A stretch of DNA of 64,000 nucleotides from Neochlamydia sp. AcF84 (GCF_011087585.1 NZ_VJOT01000038.1:1-64000); one strand, 5' to 3'. Positions 9,875 to 19,937 are shown, counted from the first letter of the stretch. Program-made: numbers and translations. Notes: a model not told the origin generated them from the sequence alone.

Positions 9875-10445
9875 CACACAACAAAAAGGGCGAATATTTA
9901 TTATTAGCGCCCCTACAGGCACAGGTAAAACAACTTTAGTTAAAAGACTGGTTCAAGAATTATCAAATGTAAAACCCAGTATTTCTTACACGACAAGAAA
10001 GCCTCGTGCTGGAGAGACAGATGGGGTAGACTATAATTTTATTGATAAAAATGATTTTGAATTTAAGATTAAAGCAGGGGAGTTGTTAGAGTACGTAGAG
10101 CTTTATGGCTTCTATTATGGAACCTCACGTGTTTGGATTGAAGAACAGCAGCAAAAAGGTTATCATATTGTCCTGGTTATCGATACACAAGGCGGGCTTA
10201 AACTAAAAGATAGAATTCAAGGAACTTTTATTTTCTTAGCACCACCTTCCCTAGAAGAGCTAAGGAGGCGCTTGCTAGCGCGTCAAACAGAATCTCTCAG
10301 CGTGATCGAAGAGCGTTTATCGTGTGTAAGCCGAGAAATAGAGCAAGGAAAAAAATATGACTACAAGATTGTTAATGAGCAATTGGATGTAGCTTACGAA
10401 GCTTTAAAAAGTATAATTGTAGCTGAAATGCATCGCATACATTAA
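9864..10445 (+). CDS. gmk: Guanylate kinase
   Basis: A 193-residue enzyme that phosphorylates GMP to GDP with ATP. The P-loop SAPTGTGKTTLVKRL is at the N-terminus, followed by the GMP-binding block SYTTRKPRAGETDGVDYNFI and the glycine-rich YGTSR. The ATG at 9864 lies within the yicC end and is preferred to an upstream GTG (9849) because it gives the usual short lead before the P-loop. The serine-rich leader MSSSTQQKG is normal. Confidence 0.95.
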   Translation: MSSSTQQKGRIFIISAPTGTGKTTLVKRLVQELSNVKPSISYTTRKPRAGETDGVDYNFIDKNDFEFKIKAGELLEYVELYGFYYGTSRVWIEEQQQKGYHIVLVIDTQGGLKLKDRIQGTFIFLAPPSLEELRRRLLARQTESLSVIEERLSCVSREIEQGKKYDYKIVNEQLDVAYEALKSIIVAEMHRIH

Positions 10446-10469
10446 ATTTACAGAAAGGGAAGTTTATAA

Positions 10470-10793
10470 ATGATACAAAAAAATATCACCAATGAAGCCT
10501 TAAAAAAGAAATTTAAAAATCAGTTTGAGATGGTAGGCTATGCCATTTCTTTAGCTGAAAATATGATTTTAACGGGGCGAGATCCACGCGTGAAATCAGA
10601 CACGCAAAATAGAGCCTTGCAGATCTTAGAAGAAATCGTAGCGGGTAAAGATCACCTTGAGCCTGTCGTTCTTGAAAATAAAAGGCAGGAGGAGAAAGAC
10701 GCTACTCGGCATTATTTTGGAGAAAATGATGGAGGAAGCTCTTCCAAAGGATCTTCAGAAAGAAAGAGAGCTCGTAAAATTCTCGCCGATTAA
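10470..10793 (+). CDS. Probable RNA polymerase omega-like subunit (CT031 position)
   Basis: A 107-residue protein encoded between gmk and metG, exactly where Chlamydia has CT031. NQFEMVGYAISLAENMILTGRDPRV..TQNRALQILEEIVAGK (about 16-65) follows the omega pattern NRFELVxxAxxRAxxL..G..P...NKxxxxALxEIxxG, and gmk-rpoZ adjacency is common in bacteria. The tail is Ser/Lys/Arg-rich. Similarity is judged by eye and is weak, so a conserved chlamydial protein of unknown function remains possible. AAAGGGAAG precedes the start. Confidence 0.55.
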   Translation: MIQKNITNEALKKKFKNQFEMVGYAISLAENMILTGRDPRVKSDTQNRALQILEEIVAGKDHLEPVVLENKRQEEKDATRHYFGENDGGSSSKGSSERKRARKILAD

Positions 10794-10814
10794 GCGGTAA
10801 GATGAGGAAAGAAA

Positions 10815-11426
10815 ATGCTGGAGACATATCCTACGGCTGATTATGCTTATACTGTTTATTTATGTATAGCTATTTTATTTACTCTTATATTTGCTGCAAT
10901 AACTGGTGTAATTGGATATAAAGTAATTAATCAATCACCTAGCCGAAGTCCTTATGGGAAGATGCCTTTAAGACATGCTTCAGATCTGTCTTACGAGAGC
11001 AAAGAGAAAGTTTTACGTTTTCTTTTTGAAATGCATCAATATGATAATCGCATGTTTAACCTAGAAAAAGCGGCTTTATGTAGAGAAACTAGGCGTATTT
11101 TTTCTAATGCCATCTCCTGGTATGGAGCAATTAAAGTGGACTGGAGCTTTCTTAATAAGCGTTATCCAGGCCATTATGTATCCTGGGGAAGCTTATCTAT
11201 TTATCAACAAGAAGTTATTCGCTCAGCTCACTCTTCATTAGAGGGCTTTCAAACTGAATATTCTAGTCCCGAGCCTGCGCCTAGTAAGGCGGAAAAGTTT
11301 TATACCCAAGCTGTTCCCGGACCTTTATATGTGGATATGGAAAAGAAAATATTGTTAGGGTGGAAAATCGTCCCTCTAACTAATTTAGAAGTGTTAGTGG
11401 TTCAAAAACCCAAGAGTACTTTCTAA
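10815..11426 (+). CDS. Hypothetical membrane-anchored protein
   Basis: A 203-residue protein with one N-terminal membrane segment (about 13-37, YLCIAILFTLIFAAITGVIG) and a soluble domain with several aromatic and positively charged residues. I do not recognise a domain. GAGGAAAG lies upstream, and the gene is only 21 bases after the omega-like gene, so it is probably cotranscribed. Topology (N-in or N-out) is not decided by the sequence. Confidence 0.7.
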   Translation: MLETYPTADYAYTVYLCIAILFTLIFAAITGVIGYKVINQSPSRSPYGKMPLRHASDLSYESKEKVLRFLFEMHQYDNRMFNLEKAALCRETRRIFSNAISWYGAIKVDWSFLNKRYPGHYVSWGSLSIYQQEVIRSAHSSLEGFQTEYSSPEPAPSKAEKFYTQAVPGPLYVDMEKKILLGWKIVPLTNLEVLVVQKPKSTF

Positions 11427-11479
11427 ATAGATCTATCCTTAGCTTGGAAAATTAACTAAATAGGAAATATTAGAATCTC

Positions 11480-13531
11480 ATGCAAAAAAAAATACTCATC
11501 ACTTCTGCTCTCCCTTATGCTAATGGGCCGCTCCATTTTGGACACATTGCGGGTGCTTATCTACCCGGGGATGTCTATGCGCGCTTTCAACGCCTGATGC
11601 AAAATGATGTTTTGTATGTGTGTGGTTCAGATGAATATGGGATTGCTATCACGATCGGTGCTGAAAAAGCAGGCCGGTCTCCTAAAGAACATGTAGATAT
11701 TTATCACACGATTAATCGAGAATTTTTCAAAAAATTAAATATATTTTTTGATAATTACTCAAGGACTACATGGGAAGGCCATCAGCCCTTAGTTCAACAA
11801 TATTTTTTAGATCTGCAGGCCAATGGCTATATTGAAGAAAGAGTTACTGACCAGCTATATTCGGAAGTCGATAAGCGATTTTTAGCCGATCGATATGTCG
11901 TGGGAACTTGCCCTAAATGCGGATTTGCGCAGGCACGAGGTGACGAATGCCCTAAATGCGGTGCTAGCTACGAAGCCACCGATCTTATTAATCCTCGTTC
12001 TCAGCTATCAGAGGCACCTTTAGTCCTTCGCCCTACCAAGCACTGGTTTTTACTCCTTGATAAGTTTAAAGATAAGCTTTTGAAATGGATGGCAACCAAA
12101 CAGTGGAAGCCCAATGTTGTGAATTTTATTAAAAGCTATATAGAGGATTTACGGCCGCGTGCTATTACCCGTGATATGAGCTGGGGGGTTCCTCTTCCTT
12201 TACCTGAAGCAGAGCAAAAGGCTTTATATGTTTGGTTTGATGCTCCTATTGGATATATATCGGCAAGCGTTGAATGGGCTCAAAAAGAAGGCGATCCCGA
12301 CTTATGGAAATCTTATTGGTGTGACCCTAATACTAAGCTAGTTCATTTTCTAGGAAAAGATAATATCCCTTTTCATGCCGCTATATTTCCCGCCATGACC
12401 ATGGGACAAAATCAACCTTTTAAACTAGTCGATGAACTTCCAGCCAATGAATTTTTAAACTTAGAGGGAAGGCAGTTTAGTAAATCTGATGGATGGTTTA
12501 TTGATTTGGAAGAATTTTTTCATCATTATACGACAGATCAAATTCGTTATACTTTAGCTGCTAATGCTCCTGAAACATCAGATGCGGAATTTACTTGGAA
12601 AGATTTCCAGTCGCGCTGCAATACGGACTTGCTAGGCAAGTATGGAAATTTAGTCAACCGTGTTTTAGTCTTTGCTAAAAATCATTGTGGTGGACAGATG
12701 CCTGCTGTGCAGGCTTTAGAGTCAATTGATGAAGAATTTTTACTTAATATAAGTAAGCTTGCCAATGAAGTCGCTTGTTGCTATGAGACCTTCAAAGTTC
12801 GCCGGGCTAGTCAATTAATTATGGAATTAGCCCAGCTAGGAAATGTTTATTTTGATGCTAAAAAACCTTGGAAGGAAGCAAAAAACCCTGATAGCAAGCA
12901 TGCAGTAGCTACCACTATCGCCTGTTGTTTAGAGTGTTTAAAATGCTTAGCGCTTATTTCTTCTCCTCTCATTCCTGAGTCAGCCGATAAAGTGTGGAAG
13001 CTTCTAGGCTATGCTTCTCAATTAGAGAAGGGTAACTGGGTTCAAATTTTAAATACATCTATTCCCGCTCATCAGCAACTTCAGACGCCAGAGATACTAT
13101 TTAAAAAAGTAGAGGATGAACAGATTGAAAAGGAGCTCAATCAGCTTCGGGCGCTAGCTGAGCAAGCAAAGAAAGATCATTCTTCTCAGATGGTTTACGC
13201 TCCTTTAAAGGAGATGATAGAGATTGAAGCGCTGCAGAAGCTAGACTTACGCGTAGGTGTAATCAAAGATGCAAAGAGCCTGCCTAAAAGTAAAAAATTA
13301 TTGTTGCTAGAAGTAGATCTTGGCTTTGAGACTCGTAGGATAGTCTCAGGGATCAGCCAACAATATCAACCGCAAGCATTAATAGGGAAGAAGGTTATTG
13401 TAGTGGCTAATTTAAAGCCTGCCACTTTAATGGGAACTGTTAGCCAAGGAATGCTTTTAGCAGCCTCGGATGACAAAAAACTAGAACTTCTTTCTATTCA
13501 AGATATTTCACCGGGTGCAGTTGTTAGCTAG
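11480..13531 (+). CDS. metG: Methionyl-tRNA synthetase with C-terminal tRNA-binding domain
   Basis: A 683-residue class I aminoacyl-tRNA synthetase charging tRNA-Met. The HIGH-type motif is ANGPLHFGHIAGAYLPGD (about 15-32); the zinc knuckle has four cysteines in CPKCG..DECPKCG (about 144-160); the KMSKS loop reads FSKSDG (about 332-337). The last 110 residues (LDLRVGVIKDAKSLPKSKKLLLLEVDLG) form the EMAP/Trbp111-like tRNA-binding fold found on long MetRS forms. It closes the plus-strand housekeeping block. Confidence 0.97.
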   Translation: MQKKILITSALPYANGPLHFGHIAGAYLPGDVYARFQRLMQNDVLYVCGSDEYGIAITIGAEKAGRSPKEHVDIYHTINREFFKKLNIFFDNYSRTTWEGHQPLVQQYFLDLQANGYIEERVTDQLYSEVDKRFLADRYVVGTCPKCGFAQARGDECPKCGASYEATDLINPRSQLSEAPLVLRPTKHWFLLLDKFKDKLLKWMATKQWKPNVVNFIKSYIEDLRPRAITRDMSWGVPLPLPEAEQKALYVWFDAPIGYISASVEWAQKEGDPDLWKSYWCDPNTKLVHFLGKDNIPFHAAIFPAMTMGQNQPFKLVDELPANEFLNLEGRQFSKSDGWFIDLEEFFHHYTTDQIRYTLAANAPETSDAEFTWKDFQSRCNTDLLGKYGNLVNRVLVFAKNHCGGQMPAVQALESIDEEFLLNISKLANEVACCYETFKVRRASQLIMELAQLGNVYFDAKKPWKEAKNPDSKHAVATTIACCLECLKCLALISSPLIPESADKVWKLLGYASQLEKGNWVQILNTSIPAHQQLQTPEILFKKVEDEQIEKELNQLRALAEQAKKDHSSQMVYAPLKEMIEIEALQKLDLRVGVIKDAKSLPKSKKLLLLEVDLGFETRRIVSGISQQYQPQALIGKKVIVVANLKPATLMGTVSQGMLLAASDDKKLELLSIQDISPGAVVS

Positions 13532-13592
13532 GCTCTCCTTTTAATTTTAAAAGTGAATGATTAGCTAGCTTTAGATAAATCAAGCATGGTAT

Positions 13593-13613
13593 CCTTTTGA
13601 AAAGGTTTTTTTT
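13593..13613 (+). terminator. Weak rho-independent terminator after metG
   Basis: CCTT and AAGG pair around TTGA (extendable to CCTTTT/AAAAGG) and are followed at once by eight T residues. The stem is short, so the call rests mainly on the T run and on its position 60 bases after the metG stop. Confidence 0.35.
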
Positions 13614-13620
13614 AGGTAAA

Positions 13621-13654
13621 CATATACTTATACGCTTTGAAAAAACTTAGTCTG
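13621..13654 (+). repeat. 34-bp direct repeat, copy 1
   Basis: Matches 13741-13774 at 29 of 34 positions, exactly 120 bases apart. The last 15 bases, AAAAAACTTAGTCTG-type, are nearly invariant. Confidence 0.7.
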
Positions 13655-13740
13655 CTTAAAGAAACCACGTCTGCATAGCTAACAAAAATTAATCTTTTTC
13701 CAAGCCGGCTCTCTACGTAAAAACCAAGCTTCCTATTAAG

Positions 13741-13774
13741 TATATGATTATATGCTTTAAAAAAACTTAGTCTG
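13741..13774 (+). repeat. 34-bp direct repeat, copy 2
   Basis: Partner of 13621-13654 with five mismatches. Both copies have the layout ATA..TTATA.GCTTT.AAAAAACTTAGTCTG. Confidence 0.7.
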
Positions 13775-14316
13775 TATACCCAACCTTCTGAAAGATGCCT
13801 CTCTGCTTAAGAAAAGGGACTTTATAAAGTGCGTGATTGCATAAAGAGTAGATGAAAAGCGTATTACATAAACAGCTGCTCAAAAGCGTATAAAAAGCCT
13901 ACTTTCAAGAAGACAGCTAGCTTTTAAGAGCTAATTTTTTTAGACCATAACTTGCGAGTTTATTTAAAAAGGATTCTTCTAACCGCATGGCTAAGGAGAA
14001 ACTTAGTTTTTTTCGCTTTTTTAAAAAATCAAAAACTTTTATTTTTTACCTAATTGGTGGGCTCTACATATAAAAGAAAGCCATCATACTTAAAAAATAG
14101 CACGATAAACTTCTCATATGTAGCTTGTAAAAGTCGTGCGGGTAGCTTTGCTTGCTTTTAAGCCAAAGCTAGCTATTAAACATGAGTAAGAGTGATAAAA
14201 GGGGATAAACCTTTTGCTTTGGATTTAAAACAATGGATGAACCAGTGCCTAATCAATCTATAAAGAAGATGTTGGAAGGAGAATAGAGGGACATATAAAT
14301 ATTAAAAAATTACAAG

Positions 14317-14361
14317 GAGTGTAAGCCTGTAGAATAACTTTAACTTACACTCGTTTTTTTT
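14317..14361. terminator. Strong hairpin terminator next to the rpmB 3' end
   Basis: GAGTGTAAG (14317-14325) pairs perfectly with CTTACACTC (14344-14352) across an 18-base loop. A run of eight T follows on the plus strand (14354-14361). On the minus strand the hairpin lies directly after rpmB, and an AT-rich stretch with six T follows a few bases later. It could act in both directions. Confidence 0.7.
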
Positions 14362-14635
14362 AAACGGTATGGCCTTGAGCTCTTAAGCGGCGTATAATAG
14401 TGCTTACACCCACCTTATCAATAGTTCTTAAAGCTTGTGTAGATAAGCGTAAAGTCACAAAGCGTTTTTCATCGCCGAACCAAATACGTTTAGAGACAAG
14501 ATTGGGCTGGAAACGTCGCTTAGTTTTACCAGTAACCTTAAGACCAATCCCTTTTTTCTTTTTAGCAATCCCTCTGATTGTGTACTTATAACCACGAGCG
14601 GGTTTTTTTCCTGTAACAGTACAGATTTTTGACAT
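14360..14635 (-). CDS. rpmB: 50S ribosomal protein L28
   Basis: A 91-residue large-subunit protein. SKICTVTGKKPARGYKYTIRGIAKKKKG and the block RRFQPNLVSKRIWFGDEKRFVTLRLSTQALRTIDKVG are L28 signatures. CGGAG lies nine bases before the ATG. In Chlamydia rpmB neighbours malQ and the type III genes; here that group is about 14 kb away on the same strand. Confidence 0.96.
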   Translation of the reverse strand: MSKICTVTGKKPARGYKYTIRGIAKKKKGIGLKVTGKTKRRFQPNLVSKRIWFGDEKRFVTLRLSTQALRTIDKVGVSTIIRRLRAQGHTV

Positions 14636-14748
14636 AACTGTAACTCCGATGAAGCGTAATTATTTGAAAAGGGGATATTAGCATTTATACGGGTTATAAG
14701 CAAGGAAAAATATAATAAAGGAGGCCCTAGAACATGCAATTAGAAATT

Positions 14749-15186
14749 TCAGTCGATGGGAAGCCACTTTTCTTGAATATTAAAGCGCTTATCGCCCTGC
14801 TTTTTTCTTTCTTTTTCTATCATTTCTTCATTGTTCACTTCTTTTATAGTTTGAGCAAATGCTCTTTTGTAGGCCTCAATTTTGTCCAGCAACTTTAATA
14901 CGTTTCCCCATTCTTCTGCATTAAGCTTCAAAGGATGTTCTAACATTTTTTTTATATGGGAAAGATTAGTGCCTAGTTTTAAATAGATACGTTCATCATT
15001 TTTATGAAGGCGTTTAAGTTCAGAGATCATATAGATAGCAGTTTTTCTTTTATTGATGCGGGTTTCATCTATCACTCTTTTCTCGTTAATATCCTTGGAG
15101 GTAGAGTCGATAATTTTTTTAATATTTAATTTGTCAAGTCCTTGTATTAAGGATTCTTCCACTTTAGTAAAATTAGTTTTAGGCAT
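14749..15186 (-). CDS. Hypothetical helical protein
   Basis: A 145-residue hydrophilic protein, almost entirely charged amphipathic helix (KTAIYMISELKRLHKNDERIYLKLG, EEWGNVLKLLDKIEAYKRAFAQTIKEV). No signal peptide, membrane segment or known motif is visible. It lies upstream of rpmB on the same strand, with a 113-base gap, so cotranscription is possible. Codon use and helical periodicity suggest a real gene, but no family can be named. Confidence 0.5.
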   Translation of the reverse strand: MPKTNFTKVEESLIQGLDKLNIKKIIDSTSKDINEKRVIDETRINKRKTAIYMISELKRLHKNDERIYLKLGTNLSHIKKMLEHPLKLNAEEWGNVLKLLDKIEAYKRAFAQTIKEVNNEEMIEKERKKQGDKRFNIQEKWLPID

Positions 15187-15243
15187 AAGGCTACTCTTTT
15201 TTGTTATGGCTTGCTTACTTTATCTTATCATTAAAATTTATAT

Positions 15244-15272
15244 TTGACAAACTTACATTCTTGTAATATATC
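15244..15272 (+). promoter_or_regulatory. Predicted sigma70-type promoter for sthA
   Basis: A perfect -35 TTGACA (15244-15249) is followed after 17 bases by TATATC (15267-15272). The sthA start codon is 77 bases downstream. The -10 box is only a four-of-six match. Confidence 0.45.
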
Positions 15273-15348
15273 TCACCTAGATAAAGTCTAATCATTACAA
15301 GGCATATCTCATTATCCTACCAACCTATTAAACAATGCGAGTTTTTGA

Positions 15349-16761
15349 ATGGAAGAAATGACGGTCGATTTAGTGGTCATCGGCGCAGGCCCAGCAGGAC
15401 AAAAAGCAGCAATTCAAGGGGCCAAATTAGGTAAAAAAGTAATTGTAATTGATAAATTACCCGAACCGGGAGGAAATTGCCTGTATTCAGGTACCATTCC
15501 TTCTAAATCTCTTAGGGAAGCAATTATTGATTTAACCCGCTTTTATGAAAGGGGATTTAATAGCGGGGAATTTGCTTTACAAGAGGTTTCTATTCCTCAA
15601 TTGAACCAACGGCTCCATAAAGTGATTGAAGAAGAAAGAAGCACTGTTTATCGACAATTAAGAAAAAATGGCATTCGCCTGATTAATGGAACAGCCCGTT
15701 TTGAAAATCCTCACATGTTGATTGTAATGGATGAGGATTATCGCTTACTTCATCAAATTAACACTGAGTTTGTGGTTATCGCTACCGGCTCCAAGCCACG
15801 AAATCCTAATAATATACCTTTCGATAATGATGTAATTTTTGATTCAACACGTCTTTTAGGGATAGAAAAGATTCCTTCCAGCCTTATTGTATTGGGAGGA
15901 GGAATTATTGGCTCAGAATATGCAAGCTTTTTCGCTGCTTTAGGAACCGAAGTTACAGTCATTGATAAAAAGGACCATATCTTACCTTCTTTAGATCCCG
16001 AAATTGGCATTATTTTACAAACTTCCTTGAAGGATTTGGGATTACGTTTTCTAGGCAATAAAGAGGCTGCTCAAATTGCCCGTATTAATAATAAAGCTTA
16101 TGTAAAATGCAAGGATGGTACAGAGATATCGGCGGATGCGCTACTTTTTGCCCTAGGACGGAGCGCCTATGTGGATGGCTTACATATTGAAAATGCGGGC
16201 TTAAGCGTTAATAACAAAGGGTATATTCCTGTCAATGCGCTATTTCAGACCGAACGGCCTAATATTTATGCCGTAGGAGATGTGATTGGTGGGCCTTGCT
16301 TAGCTTCGACTAGTATGGAGCAAGGACGCTTAGCAGCACGCCACGCTTTTGGTGTCCATCATCGTTTATTTCCTAATCTTTATCCTATCGGTATTTATAC
16401 TATACCTGAAATTTCCAGTTGCGGCTATAATGAAGATGAGCTACGAGAGATGGGCTTTCGCTATGAAGTAGGAAGAGCTTATTATTATGAGATCGCCCGC
16501 AGCCATATTGTAGGAAGCAATACCGGGATGTTTAAAATCCTTTTTCATGCCGAAACACTAGAAATCTTAGGGGTCCATATTATTGGGCGAAGTGCTACAG
16601 AAGTTATCCACATTGGTCAAGTGGCCATGAGTTTTAATGCAAAAATAGATTATTTTATTGATCAGGTCTTTAACTATCCTACTTATGCGGAAGGCTATCG
16701 TATTGCTGCTCTCAATGGATTTAATAAAATTAGTTATAAAAAGTATGTCGATGTCAAATAA
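15349..16761 (+). CDS. sthA: Soluble pyridine nucleotide transhydrogenase
   Basis: A 470-residue FAD flavoprotein of the lipoamide dehydrogenase superfamily. It carries the FAD-binding GAGPAG (12-17), a second dinucleotide motif GGGIIGSEYA (about 183-192), and FAD-contact motif NIYAVGDVIGG. The redox-disulfide region reads GGNCLYSGTIPSKS: the second cysteine of the CxxxxC pair is replaced by Thr49, which is the hallmark of SthA, where hydride moves directly between NADPH and NAD+. The role is to balance NADPH and NADH pools. A membrane protein gene overlaps its 3' end. Confidence 0.9.
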   Translation: MEEMTVDLVVIGAGPAGQKAAIQGAKLGKKVIVIDKLPEPGGNCLYSGTIPSKSLREAIIDLTRFYERGFNSGEFALQEVSIPQLNQRLHKVIEEERSTVYRQLRKNGIRLINGTARFENPHMLIVMDEDYRLLHQINTEFVVIATGSKPRNPNNIPFDNDVIFDSTRLLGIEKIPSSLIVLGGGIIGSEYASFFAALGTEVTVIDKKDHILPSLDPEIGIILQTSLKDLGLRFLGNKEAAQIARINNKAYVKCKDGTEISADALLFALGRSAYVDGLHIENAGLSVNNKGYIPVNALFQTERPNIYAVGDVIGGPCLASTSMEQGRLAARHAFGVHHRLFPNLYPIGIYTIPEISSCGYNEDELREMGFRYEVGRAYYYEIARSHIVGSNTGMFKILFHAETLEILGVHIIGRSATEVIHIGQVAMSFNAKIDYFIDQVFNYPTYAEGYRIAALNGFNKISYKKYVDVK

Positions 16762-17272
16762 TAAAGAGAAATCAGAGATAAGAGCAGAAGCTAGGAATAG
16801 CGAGCTCTCAAAAGATGGCAGTGAGGGAAAGGTTACCGAATATGTCTTTTTGGATATAAATTCTTCATCAGCGGAGGAAGCTGAAAAAGTTAGTTTCGAC
16901 CCAAGTCAAAATCCGGGGGAGATATTTGAATCCGTTCAATCTCTGTCCCAAGGAAACTATCCGTCTTATCTAAGAATGGTGGCTTTTTTAGCCACCTTAG
17001 TGATGGCATTGGGCTCCATTTTAGCTTTAATAATAACATTGTGCCTAGGGACAATTTCTTTGATATTGTTACGTCAATTTGTGGGGGTGAATAAACAAAC
17101 TTCTTTGGCCTGGAGATGTTTTAAGAAAATGCTAATTTTTACGCTAGGCTGTTTTGTTTGCATTTTTCATCTCAGTTACGGAATAGGGCTGATATTAATG
17201 TATTTTCTCCTTACGGGTGAAGCAGTTAATAGCCGCTGGATGCGAGAATTCGCCAAGTACAGAGAACCTTAA
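16745..17272 (+). CDS. Hypothetical membrane protein with two hydrophobic segments
   Basis: A 175-residue protein: a hydrophilic, Ser/Glu-rich N-terminal 75 residues, then two long hydrophobic segments (about 83-118 and 128-160). I do not recognise a family. The start MSMSNNKEK (16745, or ATG at 16751) lies inside the last codons of sthA, a 17-base overlap that suggests translational coupling. The bilobed hydrophobic layout loosely resembles chlamydial inclusion-membrane proteins, but the N-terminal lead is longer than usual and this is only a guess. Confidence 0.6.
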   Translation: MSMSNNKEKSEIRAEARNSELSKDGSEGKVTEYVFLDINSSSAEEAEKVSFDPSQNPGEIFESVQSLSQGNYPSYLRMVAFLATLVMALGSILALIITLCLGTISLILLRQFVGVNKQTSLAWRCFKKMLIFTLGCFVCIFHLSYGIGLILMYFLLTGEAVNSRWMREFAKYREP

Positions 17273-17291
17273 GGTATTGGTATTGATAGGC

Positions 17292-17329
17292 AAAAGAGTA
17301 AAAGCCAGACATTGACCTTTACTCTTTTT
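17292..17329. terminator. Bidirectional terminator between convergent genes
   Basis: AAAAGAGTAAA (17292-17302) and TTTACTCTTTT (17318-17328) form a perfect 11-bp stem with a 15-base loop and A/T-rich outer ends on both strands. It lies between the convergent 3' ends of the 16745-17272 gene and clpB. Confidence 0.8.
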
Positions 17330-17330
17330 C

Positions 17331-19937
17331 TTAAGATTTAGGGCCTTCTTTTATTCTAAACCCAATCTGGTCTTTTTCCGTATATAACTCAATAGAACTT
17401 TTCGAAGGAATCTTACCCTCAAGGATAGCTTTAGAAAGATTATTGATCACTTCAGTTTGAATATAGCGTTTTAAAGGCCGTGCGCCAAATAAAGGATCAT
17501 AACCTTCGCGTGAAAGATGGCTTAAAATTTCTGGGGTCCATTCTAAGTTAACCTCGCGATCTTTTAAACGTCTAGCTAGATGTTTAAGTTGAAGAGCGAC
17601 AATTTTTTCCATGTCTTTTTCTTGCAAAGGTAGAAAGGGAAGGATATCATCTAAGCGGTTAATAAATTCTGGTCGAAAATAAGTTTTTATTACAGGTTGT
17701 AAAAGAGATAAAATTTGCTCTTTAGATAAGCCCGTTTGATTTTTTTCAAGCTTTTCTAATAGCAAATCCGAGCCAATGTTAGAAGTCATAATAAAAATAG
17801 CATTTTTACAGTTTATTGTTCTTCCTTTGCTATCTGTAATGCGGCCTTCATCAAATATTTGCAAAAGAAGGTTAAAGACATCAGAATGGGCTTTTTCAAT
17901 TTCATCAAATAAAACCACCGCGTAAGGACGCCTTCGTATAGCTTCTGTTAATTGTCCTCCTTCCTCATAACCTATATATCCAGGAGGGGAGCCTATCATT
18001 CTAGCTATGCTATGCTTCTCCATATATTCTGACATATCCAAGCGAATAATCGCGTCTTCTTGATCAAAAAGTTGTTCGGCAAGCGCTTTAGCTAATTCCG
18101 TTTTTCCTACTCCTGTAGGACCGAGGAAGAGAAATGTACCTACAGGACGTCCTGGATCACTTAAGCCTGAGCGAGAACGCCGGATAGCTTCGCTGACGGC
18201 AGTGACGGCAAGTTCTTGACCTACAACGCGCTTGGCTAGCACTTCTTCTAATTTAAGAAGCTTTTCGGCTTCTCCTTCTAACATTTTGCTGACAGGAATA
18301 CCGGTCCATTTTGAGACAATATGGGCGATTAAGTTCTCATCTACCTCTTCTTGTAGTAAGCGAGCCACTTTTTCATTGAGGTTACTTTGAATAGCAGCAA
18401 TTTCTGCCTCCACCTTAGGGAGCGTGCTGTAACGTATTTCAGCCACTTTGTTATAATCAGCTTTGCGTTCTAATTCTTCGGCATAGAATCGCAACTGCTC
18501 AAGCTCATTTTTTTTCTTTTGTACTTCTTCTATAAGTTTCTTCTCTTGATTCCATTGATTTCTTAAAACAGCTAATTCTTCTTTGATTTGAGCAATTCTA
18601 GCCTCAAGCTTATCAGCTTCCTCTTTAGAGGAGGGGCTGTTTTCACGTCGCAAAGCTTCTTGTTCTACAATTAGACTACTTAGCTCCCGTTCTTTACGAT
18701 CGATAGGTAGAGGCCGGCTTCCAATTTGCATGCGAATCATACTAGCAGCTTCATCGATCAAATCGATCGCTTTATCAGGTAGGCGTCTATCAGTAATGTA
18801 ACGATAGGATAAGAATACTGCAGCATGAATAGCTGATTCAGTGATACGTACGCCATGAAAGATTTCAAAACGTTCACGCAGGCCTCTTAATATAGCTATA
18901 GAGTCTTCTAAAGTAGGCTCTTGAACCATGACAGGCTGAAAGCGGCGCTCCAAAGCGGCATCTTTTTCAATATACTTTTGATATTCGTTAAGAGTCGTAG
19001 CTCCAATGCAATGGAGAGTACCACGTGCCAGAGCTGGTTTCAATAAGTTAGCAGCATCCATGGACCCTTCGGTAGCACCTGCTCCCACCAGAGTGTGAAC
19101 TTCATCAATGAATAAGATGATGCGCCCTTCACTATTTTCAATATCAGTTAAGATACCTTTTAAACGTTCTTCAAATTCACCCCGATACTTGGTACCTGCA
19201 ATTAAACTACCCATATCGAGGGCTAGCAATTGCTTATTCTTAAGGGATTCCGGCACATCTTGGGAAATAATTCTTTGAGCTAGTCCTTCGGCTATAGCTG
19301 TTTTTCCAACCCCCGGGTCCCCAATCAGCATGGGATTGTTTTTAGTGCGGCGACTTAAGACTTGCATAGTACGTCGGATTTCTTCATCACGGCCAATGAC
19401 AGGATCTAATTTGCCTTGACTAGCAAGCTGAGTGAGATTTTTACAATATTTTTCTAAGGTTTGTAAACTTGCTTCTGCGTTAGGCGAATCCATATGTCGC
19501 GCTCCTCGAATTTTTTTAATTTGTTCCTCAACATTTTTTAAGGGAATGCCTGTAGCTTGTTTCCAAGAGTTAAAAGGTTCTCCAGCATTTCTCCAGTAAG
19601 AAAGTAAAAAATGATCACTGCTAGTATAAGTATCATTCATTTGCTTGGCTATACTCTGAGCATCAGCAATGCGCATCTGTAAGTTACGGGCGGTTTGCGG
19701 AGGTTGAGGGGAGCCTGCATAGGTAGGCTGTTGCTCGATAGCACGCTGCACTTCTTCTATTAATAGCTGTGGCTTTGTATTAAGAGTCGTAAGAATAGAA
19801 GTGAAATAGCCTTGCGGATCATCTAAAAAAGCTTTAAGTAGATTATTTTCAGTAACTTCTGTATGGTTATGTTGCTGAGCAATTTTGAAAGCTTCTTCTA
19901 AGGCTTTTATGACGGCTTCTGTGAAATTTTGTGCCAT
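17331..19937 (-). CDS. clpB: Chaperone ClpB (disaggregase)
   Basis: An 868-residue Hsp100 ATPase that with DnaK/DnaJ pulls apart protein aggregates. An N-domain (1-145) precedes AAA module 1 with Walker [10 protein letters not shown] and Walker [15 protein letters not shown]. The long coiled middle domain (about 410-525), rich in Glu, Lys and Leu, separates ClpB from ClpA/ClpC. AAA module 2 has [17 protein letters not shown] and [11 protein letters not shown]. No ClpP-binding loop is expected. No CIRCE-like heat-shock operator was found upstream. Confidence 0.97.
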   Translation of the reverse strand: MAQNFTEAVIKALEEAFKIAQQHNHTEVTENNLLKAFLDDPQGYFTSILTTLNTKPQLLIEEVQRAIEQQPTYAGSPQPPQTARNLQMRIADAQSIAKQMNDTYTSSDHFLLSYWRNAGEPFNSWKQATGIPLKNVEEQIKKIRGARHMDSPNAEASLQTLEKYCKNLTQLASQGKLDPVIGRDEEIRRTMQVLSRRTKNNPMLIGDPGVGKTAIAEGLAQRIISQDVPESLKNKQLLALDMGSLIAGTKYRGEFEERLKGILTDIENSEGRIILFIDEVHTLVGAGATEGSMDAANLLKPALARGTLHCIGATTLNEYQKYIEKDAALERRFQPVMVQEPTLEDSIAILRGLRERFEIFHGVRITESAIHAAVFLSYRYITDRRLPDKAIDLIDEAASMIRMQIGSRPLPIDRKERELSSLIVEQEALRRENSPSSKEEADKLEARIAQIKEELAVLRNQWNQEKKLIEEVQKKKNELEQLRFYAEELERKADYNKVAEIRYSTLPKVEAEIAAIQSNLNEKVARLLQEEVDENLIAHIVSKWTGIPVSKMLEGEAEKLLKLEEVLAKRVVGQELAVTAVSEAIRRSRSGLSDPGRPVGTFLFLGPTGVGKTELAKALAEQLFDQEDAIIRLDMSEYMEKHSIARMIGSPPGYIGYEEGGQLTEAIRRRPYAVVLFDEIEKAHSDVFNLLLQIFDEGRITDSKGRTINCKNAIFIMTSNIGSDLLLEKLEKNQTGLSKEQILSLLQPVIKTYFRPEFINRLDDILPFLPLQEKDMEKIVALQLKHLARRLKDREVNLEWTPEILSHLSREGYDPLFGARPLKRYIQTEVINNLSKAILEGKIPSKSSIELYTEKDQIGFRIKEGPKS

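Larger units (their letters stand above)
13532..14316. other. 785-bp gene-free region between metG and rpmB
   Basis: All six frames are interrupted and no known RNA gene was recognised. The region holds a weak terminator just after metG, two related 34-bp segments 120 bp apart, and short hairpins (for example AGCTTTG..CAAAGCT near 14153-14179). The strong hairpin at 14317-14352 bounds it. A small RNA reading rightward into that terminator would fit but is not demonstrated. Confidence 0.5.
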
